A stretch of DNA of 5,838 nt from an uncultured Acetatifactor sp. (GTDB lineage Bacteria; Bacillota; Clostridia; Lachnospirales; Lachnospiraceae): positions 3,880-9,717 of the forward strand of contig CAJTSY010000145.1 of assembly GCA_910578995.1 (NCBI GenBank). Direction: 5' to 3'. Both the position numbers and the translations under genes were made by a program. Shown piece by piece: positions 1 to 5,521 of this stretch (within the stretch, counting starts at the first letter, position 1; each line of letters opens with the position of its first letter). The notes under the pieces were generated by a model. It made no database searches. It saw only the letters and a list, made by a program, of their open reading frames with translations, and was not told where the DNA came from.

Positions 1-33
1 GGGCAATCCCTGACAGCCCTTCAGCTCTCCGCT

Positions 34-1527
34 TTACTTGCGCCTTACGGCCTCCTCCATGGGCAGTCCGGTGCAGTAGTCCAGCTGCCTGGGCTCATAT
101 TCTTCGTTTTCCCGCTGTCTGGTGTAGCCTGTATAGCGCCAGGTGGGCTCTTCCAGGTTTTTGCGCCAGGGCCTGTGTTCCCACTGGTACCCACGGAAGG
201 GATCCCTGGTGGTGTTCATCCAATCCAACAGCAGCCTGTGGAGACGGACTTTTTCTTCGTCATAGGCCTCGTCCCGGATCAGATTTTTCATTTCGTAAGG
301 ATCTTCCTGTGTATCGTAAAATTCATCCACCGGATCCAACAGATGCACTGCCAGCTTGTAGCGTCCGTCATAAATGGCCCGCATCATCTGCAGCCCGCCG
401 AAGCCGTCGTGATCGATTTCATATCTGGTAAATTCCGTAATAACATAGTCGTTTGTCCGTATTTCCGGATGATATACCTCCTGGAGAAGGCTTTTTCCCT
501 CAAAGATTTTGGGAACAGAGAGCCCCATATATTCCAGAATCATGGCGGGGAGGTTGATGTGGCTCACCGGGTGTTCGTCCACCACGCCCCGGGGAACGCC
601 GGGACCTGCAATCAGCAGCGGAATCCGGGCGATTTCATTGTACATCACAGGACCCTTGGCATGCAGACAGTGGCTTTCCATGCCGTCGCCGTGGTCAGAG
701 GTGTAGATGACCATTGCCTCCGGGGCGCAGGTCCGAATGCAGTCCAGTACCCGGCCCAGTTCGGAGTCTGCAAAGGAATTACAGCCCAGGAATCCGGATA
801 CATGGATTTTCAGGGCATCCCGGTCAGTCTCCCGATTTTTTCCGGCCCAGTATTTCTGGTACTGAGGCTTTCCCTCCAGGGTATCCCAGACATTGGGGGA
901 TTTGGGAAATTCATACCCTGCAAACATGGATGCATAGGGCTCCGGGCAGAGACAGGGATCGTGGGGCTCGTCCAGGGAAACCGTCAGGAAGAAATCTTCC
1001 TCCCCGTGTTTTTGCAGAAAGTCCAGGGCCCGGTTCACGCAGCGGTGGCCGAAAGTGAAGTCCGCGGAAATTTTTTTTCCGCTTGTGGCGCTGTCCCGGG
1101 AGGCCAGGCGTTCCTCGTCTGTCAGTTCCTCCAGGTAGCAGCGCATGTCATACCAGTATTCCGGATCCCATCCTTCCGGGCAGGCGCCCAGGCCGAAATA
1201 GTCGCCTCCGTCCAGGTGCCACTTTCCGATATAAGCCGTGCGGATGCCGTTGTCTGTGAGGCGCTGTCCGATGGTCTTCACATTTGCCCCCAGGGGGATG
1301 CAGTTTGCAAAGCTGCCGTTGGAGTGGGGATAGGTGCCGGTGAACAGGGCCGAGCGTGCGGGGCCGCAGACCGGCTGACAGGTGTAGGCATTCTGGTAGC
1401 GGATGCCGTTTTCCGCCAGACGGTCCAGATTCGGCGTATGCATGTCCGGATTGCCGTAGCAGCCCACCATGTCCTGGCGGGTTGCGTCTGTCATGAGCAG
1501 GATGATTTGTTTTCTGGAATGGTTCAT
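34..1527 (-). CDS. Sulfatase (formylglycine-dependent, alkaline phosphatase superfamily), cytoplasmic
   Basis: A complete 497-residue protein, normal length for a type I sulfatase, predicted to hydrolyse a sulfate ester; the substrate is unknown. Seen: the N-terminal metal-binding strand IILLMTDATRQD (D14) followed by GCYG; the activation motif C54-G-P-A-R58, where C54 would be converted to formylglycine; GKWHL (K102, H104); EPHDP (H189); the second metal site SDHGD (D278, H279); and HAKGP (K291). These are the expected active-site positions in the family. No signal peptide or membrane segment is seen, so it should act in the cytoplasm on an imported or intracellular sulfated compound. The start ATG has a strong AGGAGG (1535-1540) seven bases upstream. 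It begins 21 bp after the histidine kinase stop, and a likely own promoter lies inside the kinase gene. The maturase (anSME) it needs is not in the window. Related phosphonate or phosphodiester hydrolases are less likely but possible. Family assignment is firm, substrate is not. Confidence 0.95.
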   Translation of the reverse strand: MNHSRKQIILLMTDATRQDMVGCYGNPDMHTPNLDRLAENGIRYQNAYTCQPVCGPARSALFTGTYPHSNGSFANCIPLGANVKTIGQRLTDNGIRTAYIGKWHLDGGDYFGLGACPEGWDPEYWYDMRCYLEELTDEERLASRDSATSGKKISADFTFGHRCVNRALDFLQKHGEEDFFLTVSLDEPHDPCLCPEPYASMFAGYEFPKSPNVWDTLEGKPQYQKYWAGKNRETDRDALKIHVSGFLGCNSFADSELGRVLDCIRTCAPEAMVIYTSDHGDGMESHCLHAKGPVMYNEIARIPLLIAGPGVPRGVVDEHPVSHINLPAMILEYMGLSVPKIFEGKSLLQEVYHPEIRTNDYVITEFTRYEIDHDGFGGLQMMRAIYDGRYKLAVHLLDPVDEFYDTQEDPYEMKNLIRDEAYDEEKVRLHRLLLDWMNTTRDPFRGYQWEHRPWRKNLEEPTWRYTGYTRQRENEEYEPRQLDYCTGLPMEEAVRRK

Positions 1528-1534
1528 ATGTGGT

Positions 1535-1540
1535 CCTCCT
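1535..1540 (-). promoter_or_regulatory. Ribosome binding site of the sulfatase gene
   Basis: On the minus strand this reads AGGAGG, a perfect Shine-Dalgarno core, 7 nt before the ATG at 1527. It lies entirely within the 21-bp gap after the kinase stop codon (1549-1551) and fixes the sulfatase start. Confidence 0.85.
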
Positions 1541-1548
1541 GTCTGGAT

Positions 1549-2814
1549 CTATAAATCTGTGATCGTTTTCGGTGTTTCCATTGTACCATTTTCCGGAGCT
1601 TTTTCCAAATAAAACTTTTTTGCTTTTCGGGTGTCTTCGTCGTTTGGGAAAACTAGGGTAAAGCACAGAACGGAGGGGATTTCCGGATTTTCCCCGTCTG
1701 GCATTCCCGGCATCATCGGAGGATTGTACCGGGCTGCAGTACCGGATGGTTTGCCTGCAGGGTCATTTTCATCGGTATTTTTCAGGAAAAGCTCTGCCGT
1801 CAGTGTGCCGCCCATAAGCTCGGCCAGGGATTTTGCCACAGTGAGGCCCAGGCCGGAACCGCCCTGGTGTCTGGAATTATCATGTTTGTAGAAACGGTTA
1901 AATAAAAGTGGAATATCATCCTGCCGGAGAGATTCCGTATCGTTTTGGAATAAAATGCGGACAGTTCCATCTTCCGGTTCTTTCAGGCAGATATCCAGGC
2001 GTGTGAGGGCGTATTTGACGGCGTTCTGGAGGAGGTTGGAGAAGATGCGCTCCAAAGCCTCCCCGCTGCCCCGGATCAGCACAGGGTGTTCCGGCAGCCG
2101 GATGGAGACATTCAGACGGGCTCCTTCCAGAAGCTGATAGTGGTCGGTAATGCTTTCCCGAAGAAGGCGGCAGGTATCCAGGGTTTGCAGATCCAGGACA
2201 TAGTCCTGTGCGTGCAGCCGGGAGAAGGCGTAAAACTGCGAGACCAGTTTTTCCATGGAACGGGCATTCCGCTCTATGATTTCCAGGGACTGGTCCCGGG
2301 AGCCTTGTTCCGCTTTTTTCATCCATTTCAGATAACCCAGGATCACCGTCAGAGGTGTCCGCAGGTCGTGGCTGATATTTTCGATCAGTTCCTGGAAACG
2401 GGCTTCCCGCTCTTCATAGGAAAGCCGTTCCCGCCGGATTTCCTCCAGGGTCGCGTTGACGGAACCGGTGAACTTCTCCAGATCCCGGTCTGGCAGGGGC
2501 AGCCGGACTATCCGGTTCTGGGAGAGATCCTCCAGGATTTCCCGCAGATCCTGGTCTGCTTTTTGGAGGGCATTTTTTAAAGCAAAATAGCGGAAGGCCA
2601 GATAGCCTGCGGCTGTGGCGAGCAGCAGCGTCAATGGTGCTATAAGCGCCAGAGGAACTGCGGCGGCGAGAAATGTATGCAGAGCGTATGCGGCAGAGGC
2701 TGACAGTGCCAGAGGGGCTGCGGCAGGGAGAGCCGCACCCAATGCGGGGGCGCCTAAGGCGGACAGTATGGAGCATAGGAAAAATTGCCGCTGAAAAAGT
2801 GGGATGCAGGCCAT
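1549..2814 (-). CDS. Sensor histidine kinase, intramembrane-sensing type, of an antimicrobial-responsive two-component system
   Basis: A 421-residue membrane kinase, presumed partner of the OmpR-type regulator at 4765-5451. Residues 11-32 and about 47-75 are hydrophobic, rich in Ala, Leu and Pro, and read as two membrane helices with only about 15 residues between them, as in BceS-like kinases that sense within the membrane or through a transporter. A linker (76-135) leads to the dimerisation/phosphotransfer helix with the H-box ISHDLRTPLT (H149). The ATP-binding domain shows the N-box NLLQNAVKYA (N264), the F-box LFNRFYKHDNSR (304-315) and the G2 box GGSGLGL (318-324). The usual DxGxG (G1) box is not recognisable, as in several kinases of this class. 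Two oddities: about 35 Pro/Gly/Asn-rich residues (345-380) inserted between the last two beta strands, and a 31-residue polar tail after the domain ends near 390. The start is supported by AAGGAG (2821-2826) six bases upstream. It follows the permease by 49 bp and is probably in the same operon. Confidence 0.93.
   Translation of the reverse strand: MACIPLFQRQFFLCSILSALGAPALGAALPAAAPLALSASAAYALHTFLAAAVPLALIAPLTLLLATAAGYLAFRYFALKNALQKADQDLREILEDLSQNRIVRLPLPDRDLEKFTGSVNATLEEIRRERLSYEEREARFQELIENISHDLRTPLTVILGYLKWMKKAEQGSRDQSLEIIERNARSMEKLVSQFYAFSRLHAQDYVLDLQTLDTCRLLRESITDHYQLLEGARLNVSIRLPEHPVLIRGSGEALERIFSNLLQNAVKYALTRLDICLKEPEDGTVRILFQNDTESLRQDDIPLLFNRFYKHDNSRHQGGSGLGLTVAKSLAELMGGTLTAELFLKNTDENDPAGKPSGTAARYNPPMMPGMPDGENPEIPSVLCFTLVFPNDEDTRKAKKFYLEKAPENGTMETPKTITDL
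1580..1608 (-). promoter_or_regulatory. Probable sigma-A promoter for the sulfatase, inside the 3' end of the kinase gene
   Basis: Reading the minus strand, a -35-like TTGGAA (1603-1608; 4 of 6 matches to TTGACA) is followed after exactly 17 nt by TACAAT (1580-1585; 5 of 6 matches to TATAAT). TGG directly before it (1586-1588) gives an extended -10, TGnTACAAT. Transcription would begin near 1573 and give a leader of about 45 nt before the sulfatase ATG. The local DNA is visibly more AT-rich than the rest of the kinase gene. This is pattern recognition only; the element is within coding sequence, so chance resemblance is possible. Confidence 0.5.
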
Positions 2815-2820
2815 AGGTAT

Positions 2821-2826
2821 CTCCTT
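2821..2826 (-). promoter_or_regulatory. Ribosome binding site of the histidine kinase gene
   Basis: Minus-strand AAGGAG, 6 nt before the ATG at 2814, within the 49-bp gap after the permease stop. It fixes the kinase start. No promoter or T-tailed hairpin was seen in this gap, which supports co-transcription with the transporter genes. Confidence 0.75.
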
Positions 2827-2863
2827 CCGTTTGTAGCGCTTAGATCATGTCTGCAGGCAGAAG

Positions 2864-3646
2864 TTACAGATCTTTCTTCCTTAATAATAACACACCTGCG
2901 CCGCCAAATACAAGGATTCCTGCAGCGCCGGAGAGCAGGCACCTGGCCATGCCTTCCGCAGTGCTCCATATGGTGACGCATTCGGACATGTTGACCCGGG
3001 TTCCTGCCGGGAGGAAGTTGGCGGGCATCCACATGGCGATGGCCATGACGGGTTCGTTCCCAAAGGGCAGTATGATTCCCGCTGCCAGGAAGAGCTTGGG
3101 CAGGAAAAGCATGACGGCAAGCCAGGAAAGGATGCCGGAAAAGCTGTTTTCACAGGCTTCCAGGAGGGTCACGGCCAGGATTTGGGAGGCGATGGCGATC
3201 AGGGACATGGCAGGGATTTCCCACAGCATATCCTGTACCGTGGTGGGACCTGCAGAATTCAGCAGAAGCGCCGCGCTTCCGATGTAAACGGGCAGCAGCA
3301 GGGCCAGCAGAACCAGGCAGGTGACAAGGCAGGTGATGCATTTTCCGGCGAACAGCTGTATTCTGGAGAAACCATAGGCGATACTGTTGCCCATGGTGCC
3401 GTTGCGCCTGTCGGCTCCGTGGAGCATGACGGCCGCAGCGGAAGCCACATAACAGTACAGCATGGGGACGGACACGATCATGGAATAAGAGAAGGATGTA
3501 ATCCCGTAGCGGAAATGTTCCACATTTTTCATCAGGCCCAGTGTCACGTTCATAAACAGAACCATGGAAAAGAGGCCTATGGTCATACCGTGGATTTCTT
3601 TACTGCGTACCGTCCTGTAAAATTCGCTTTTCAAATAATTCAGCAT
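2864..3646 (-). CDS. ABC-2-type transporter permease, BcrB/lantibiotic-protection-like
   Basis: A 260-residue integral membrane protein, the membrane half of the transporter whose ATPase is encoded just upstream. About six hydrophobic segments are visible, near residues 20-38, 54-75, 102-130, 142-162, 171-196 and 236-255. The amphipathic N-terminus (MLNYLKSEFYRTVRSKE) and the basic C-terminal end (LLLRKKDL) are typical of ABC-2 permeases for lantibiotic or bacitracin resistance. The reading frame stays open far upstream, through the ATPase gene, but the true start is taken as the ATG at 3646: it gives this characteristic N-terminus, overlaps the ATPase stop by 7 nt, and has GGGGGA about 8 nt upstream (3655-3660). 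The overlap suggests translational coupling. It lacks the ten helices and large extracellular domain of BceB-type permeases, so it is closer to BcrB. Whether it homodimerises is inference. Substrate unknown. Confidence 0.9.
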   Translation of the reverse strand: MLNYLKSEFYRTVRSKEIHGMTIGLFSMVLFMNVTLGLMKNVEHFRYGITSFSYSMIVSVPMLYCYVASAAAVMLHGADRRNGTMGNSIAYGFSRIQLFAGKCITCLVTCLVLLALLLPVYIGSAALLLNSAGPTTVQDMLWEIPAMSLIAIASQILAVTLLEACENSFSGILSWLAVMLFLPKLFLAAGIILPFGNEPVMAIAMWMPANFLPAGTRVNMSECVTIWSTAEGMARCLLSGAAGILVFGGAGVLLLRKKDL

Positions 3647-4590
3647 ATTTCGTTTCCCCCGTTCTTCAGATTCAAATAATAACTTTCCAGTGTGGACTGA
3701 TGTTGTTCCAGGGCCCTGATGTAGAGGCCGTTGTCGGTGGCCAGGCGGCTGTAGGCCTCCGGCTCCCGCAGGCAGCGCCTGATACGTACTGTCCCATCGG
3801 GCAGCACCTGGAAGGTTTCCTCCGGGAAATGCCCGGTCAGCAGGGCGGCGTAGAGTTCCGGATCTGACACGGCTATGTCGAGATAATCGGCACATTTTTC
3901 CCGCAGTTTCTCCATGGAGAGCTCTTCCAACAGACGGCCTCTGCTGAGAAAGCCAAAGTGGGTGGCAATCTGCTGCAATTCTGTCAGGATGTGGCTTGAA
4001 ATCAGAATGGTTATCTGCTTTTCCGCATTCAGGCGCTGAAGCAGGGAGCGGAATTCCGCAATGCCGCTGGGATCCAGACCGTTGATGGGCTCGTCCAGGA
4101 TCAGCAGCCGGGGCTCCCCGATCATGGCGATGGCCAGGCCCAGGCGCTGCTTCTGGCCCATGGAGAGCTTTTTGCACATGCTTCTTCGCTTTTCGGACAG
4201 CCGGGTCAGTTCCAGCATCTCCGTGACCTTTGCCTTTCCGGGAATGCCCTTCTGGATGCGGTAGTATTCCAGGGTTTGCTCCACCGTCAGGTTGGGAAAA
4301 AAGCCGGGCTGTTCGATGAGGATGCCGGTCTGACGGCGGAAGCGGCGCAGGGCTTTTTCCTCAAAACAGCCAAACAGGCTGATTTCCCCTGCCGTAGGGA
4401 AGACATGGCCTGCCAGGAGCTTGAGAAAAGTGGATTTCCCCGCGCCGTTGTCTCCGATGAGGCCGTAAATGCTTCCCGTCCTGACATGGAGACTGACTTT
4501 GTCCAACGCCAGGAGGGAACCGTAGGATTTCGTGACCTGTTTTGCTTCTATGGCACAGCTGCTGACGCGGTTGTTGTTGGATTCGTTCAT
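3640..4590 (-). CDS. ABC transporter ATP-binding protein, BcrA/lantibiotic-protection-like
   Basis: A 316-residue ATPase that would power the adjacent permease at the inner face of the membrane. Motifs in order: Walker A GDNGAGKST (46-54), Q-loop LIEQPGF (Q94), signature LSMGQKQRL (142-150), Walker B LLILDEP (162-168, catalytic E167), D-loop GLDP (171-174) and H-loop H200. All are intact. A C-terminal extension of about 95 residues after the nucleotide-binding domain ends in STLESYYLNLKNGG, a tail common in BcrA-type subunits of peptide-antibiotic exporters. The start ATG is supported by AGGTGG (4597-4602) six bases upstream. It is the first gene after the 11-bp repeat promoter and overlaps the permease start by 7 nt. 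The likely role is export or displacement of a cell-envelope-active peptide or antibiotic; this is inferred from family and context, and the substrate cannot be read from sequence. Confidence 0.94.
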   Translation of the reverse strand: MNESNNNRVSSCAIEAKQVTKSYGSLLALDKVSLHVRTGSIYGLIGDNGAGKSTFLKLLAGHVFPTAGEISLFGCFEEKALRRFRRQTGILIEQPGFFPNLTVEQTLEYYRIQKGIPGKAKVTEMLELTRLSEKRRSMCKKLSMGQKQRLGLAIAMIGEPRLLILDEPINGLDPSGIAEFRSLLQRLNAEKQITILISSHILTELQQIATHFGFLSRGRLLEELSMEKLREKCADYLDIAVSDPELYAALLTGHFPEETFQVLPDGTVRIRRCLREPEAYSRLATDNGLYIRALEQHQSTLESYYLNLKNGGNEIC

Positions 4591-4596
4591 TGATGA

Positions 4597-4602
4597 CCAC
4601 CT
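4597..4602 (-). promoter_or_regulatory. Ribosome binding site of the ABC ATPase gene
   Basis: Minus-strand AGGTGG, 5 of 6 matches to AGGAGG, 6 nt before the ATG at 4590. It decides the start of the ATPase. Confidence 0.7.
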
Positions 4603-4618
4603 CGCTTGTTTTTCGTTA

Positions 4619-4653
4619 AATATACTATAAACGCTGAGGTGTTAAAAAGTCAT
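4619..4653 (-). promoter_or_regulatory. Promoter of the ATPase-permease-kinase operon
   Basis: Two overlapping -35/-10 pairs can be read on the minus strand. One is TTAACA (4640-4645; 5 of 6 to TTGACA) with TATATT (4619-4624; 5 of 6) at a short 15-nt spacing, as often seen at activator-dependent promoters. The other is ATGACT (4648-4653; 4 of 6) with TATAGT (4624-4629) at 18 nt. Both lie at the downstream end of the 11-bp repeats, and either gives a short leader before the ATPase. Which pair is used cannot be settled by eye. Confidence 0.6.
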
Positions 4654-4680
4654 TAAGAAGTTATAAAGAAGTCGTAAAGA
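4637..4680 (-). promoter_or_regulatory. Four 11-bp direct repeats in exact tandem: probable response-regulator binding array
   Basis: On the minus strand the 44 bp split into four contiguous 11-mers: TCTTTACGACT (4670-4680), TCTTTATAACT (4659-4669), TCTTAATGACT (4648-4658) and TTTTAACACCT (4637-4647). The consensus is TYTTWAYRMCT; positions 1, 3, 4, 6, 10 and 11 are invariant. An 11-bp period is about one helical turn and matches the tandem half-sites bound by OmpR/PhoB-family regulators, for example the 11-bp-spaced Pho box of Bacillus PhoP. The array abuts and overlaps the -35 region of the transporter operon. The regulator encoded immediately upstream is the obvious candidate ligand. The repeat is seen directly; the binding is inferred. 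Confidence 0.75.
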
Positions 4681-4764
4681 CGGAAAAGTCTGTAAATCCA
4701 GGAGCTATCGGCATTACAGAATGGTTTGGGGGTGTCCTCCCTGTCAAGGCAGCCGGCACCGGAA

Positions 4765-5451
4765 CTACTTCATACGGAAGCCGATACCGTACACAGTGCG
4801 GATATATTCCTTTCCGGAACCATCCGCCTCCCGCAGCTTTTTCCGCAGGTTGCTGACATGGACGTTGACTGTGTTGTTCTCACCGTAATAGCCGTTCTGC
4901 CATACCAGTTCGTAAAGATTTTCCCGTGAATAGACCTTTTCCGGGGCCTGCAGGAAGAGAAGCAGAAGGGCATATTCATGGGCGGTGAGGGATATTTCAT
5001 TATCATGAACCGTTACTTTTCGAGATTCAGGATAAAGCTTTACATTCTGATAGGATAGAAAATCAGTGCGGTCCGGAAGACGGCCGCTGCGCCGGAGGGC
5101 AGCCTGGATTCGGGCCGCCACATCCTCCGGCTCAAAGGGCTTGGTGATATAATCGTCTGCTCCGGTTTTCAGGAGGGCCACTCTGTCGCGGAGGGCGCTT
5201 CTGGCGGAGAGGATCAGAATGGGGATGAGGAGCTGCTTTTCTTCTCTGAGGATGCGCAGCAGCGTTTCCCCGGACAGGCCGGGCAGCATCAGATCCAGGA
5301 GGATCAGATCAGGACATTCGCGTTCGCACGCAAGCAGGCCCTCGGTGCCGGAGAAGGCGGAAACTGTCCGGCAGCCTTCACTTTCCGCGATTTTGGACAA
5401 CAGATAGTTGATATCTTTTTCATCTTCTATGATTAATACTGTGGGGTTCAT
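4765..5451 (-). CDS. OmpR/PhoB-family response regulator
   Basis: A 228-residue DNA-binding response regulator, normal length for the family. The receiver domain (about 1-120) has the acidic pair E9/D10, phospho-acceptor D53 in LILLDLMLPG, S82 in ILILSA and K104 in ITKPF. The C-terminal winged-helix domain (about 131-228) has LTAHEYALLLLFL, a recognition helix around NTVNVHVSNLRKKL (193-206) and the ending IRTVYGIGFRMK. AGGAAAGGA (5458-5466) sits six bases before the ATG and fixes the start. It should be phosphorylated by the kinase at 1549-2814, from which it is separated by the two transporter genes. It probably binds the four 11-bp repeats just downstream of its own stop to control the transporter-kinase operon. 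The 64-bp upstream gap has only a weak possible promoter (TTTCCG, 17 nt, TATTCT) and no copy of the 11-bp repeat, so its own expression may be constitutive or come by read-through. Confidence 0.95.
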   Translation of the reverse strand: MNPTVLIIEDEKDINYLLSKIAESEGCRTVSAFSGTEGLLACERECPDLILLDLMLPGLSGETLLRILREEKQLLIPILILSARSALRDRVALLKTGADDYITKPFEPEDVAARIQAALRRSGRLPDRTDFLSYQNVKLYPESRKVTVHDNEISLTAHEYALLLLFLQAPEKVYSRENLYELVWQNGYYGENNTVNVHVSNLRKKLREADGSGKEYIRTVYGIGFRMK

Positions 5452-5457
5452 GGAATG

Positions 5458-5466
5458 TCCTTTCCT
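5458..5466 (-). promoter_or_regulatory. Ribosome binding site of the response regulator gene
   Basis: Minus-strand AGGAAAGGA, purine-rich and 6 nt before the ATG at 5451. It sets the start of the regulator. Confidence 0.65.
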
Positions 5467-5506
5467 GTCGGGGCAGAATAACGCGTTTGTGCAGGACCGG
5501 AAACAG

Positions 5507-5521
5507 CCCTGGAAATCAGGG
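5507..5521 (-). terminator. Small hairpin at the end of the Rpn-like gene; weak terminator candidate
   Basis: CCCTG and CAGGG form a perfect 5-bp stem with a 5-nt loop, spanning the stop codon of the upstream gene. The following bases on the minus strand are CTGTTTCC, not a proper U-tract, so it may not terminate efficiently and read-through into the regulator gene is plausible. Confidence 0.2.

Noticed and set aside
1..33. GGGC/GCCC pairing after the sulfatase stop, as a terminator
   Set aside because: Only a 4-bp stem with an 11-nt loop is visible, and the window ends before any T-tract could be seen. Nothing else is recognisable in these 33 bases.
175..1554. A 459-codon open frame on the plus strand, antisense to the sulfatase
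   Set aside because: It lies opposite a sulfatase with every expected catalytic motif. Its translation shows no recognisable domain, has abundant His/Gln/Val typical of antisense frames, and has no good ribosome binding site. It is a by-product of codon bias.
2086..2580. Plus-strand open frame of 164 codons opposite the kinase
   Set aside because: It is antisense to the conserved H-box and N-box region of the kinase, and no domain or ribosome binding site is visible.
3647..4177. Upstream extension of the permease reading frame into the ATPase gene
   Set aside because: The frame is merely open there; the extra part is a shadow of the ATPase with no domain. The ATG at 3646 gives a typical permease N-terminus and coupled overlap.
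4727..4740. G-run/C-run hairpin after the regulator gene as a terminator
   Set aside because: On the transcribed strand the stem contains mismatches, and no run of T follows. A terminator for the regulator gene is not supported.
4742..4747. Perfect minus-strand TTGACA just after the regulator stop, as a second -35 for the transporter operon
   Set aside because: No acceptable -10 lies 16-19 nt downstream; the nearest good match, TGTAAT, is 23 nt away.
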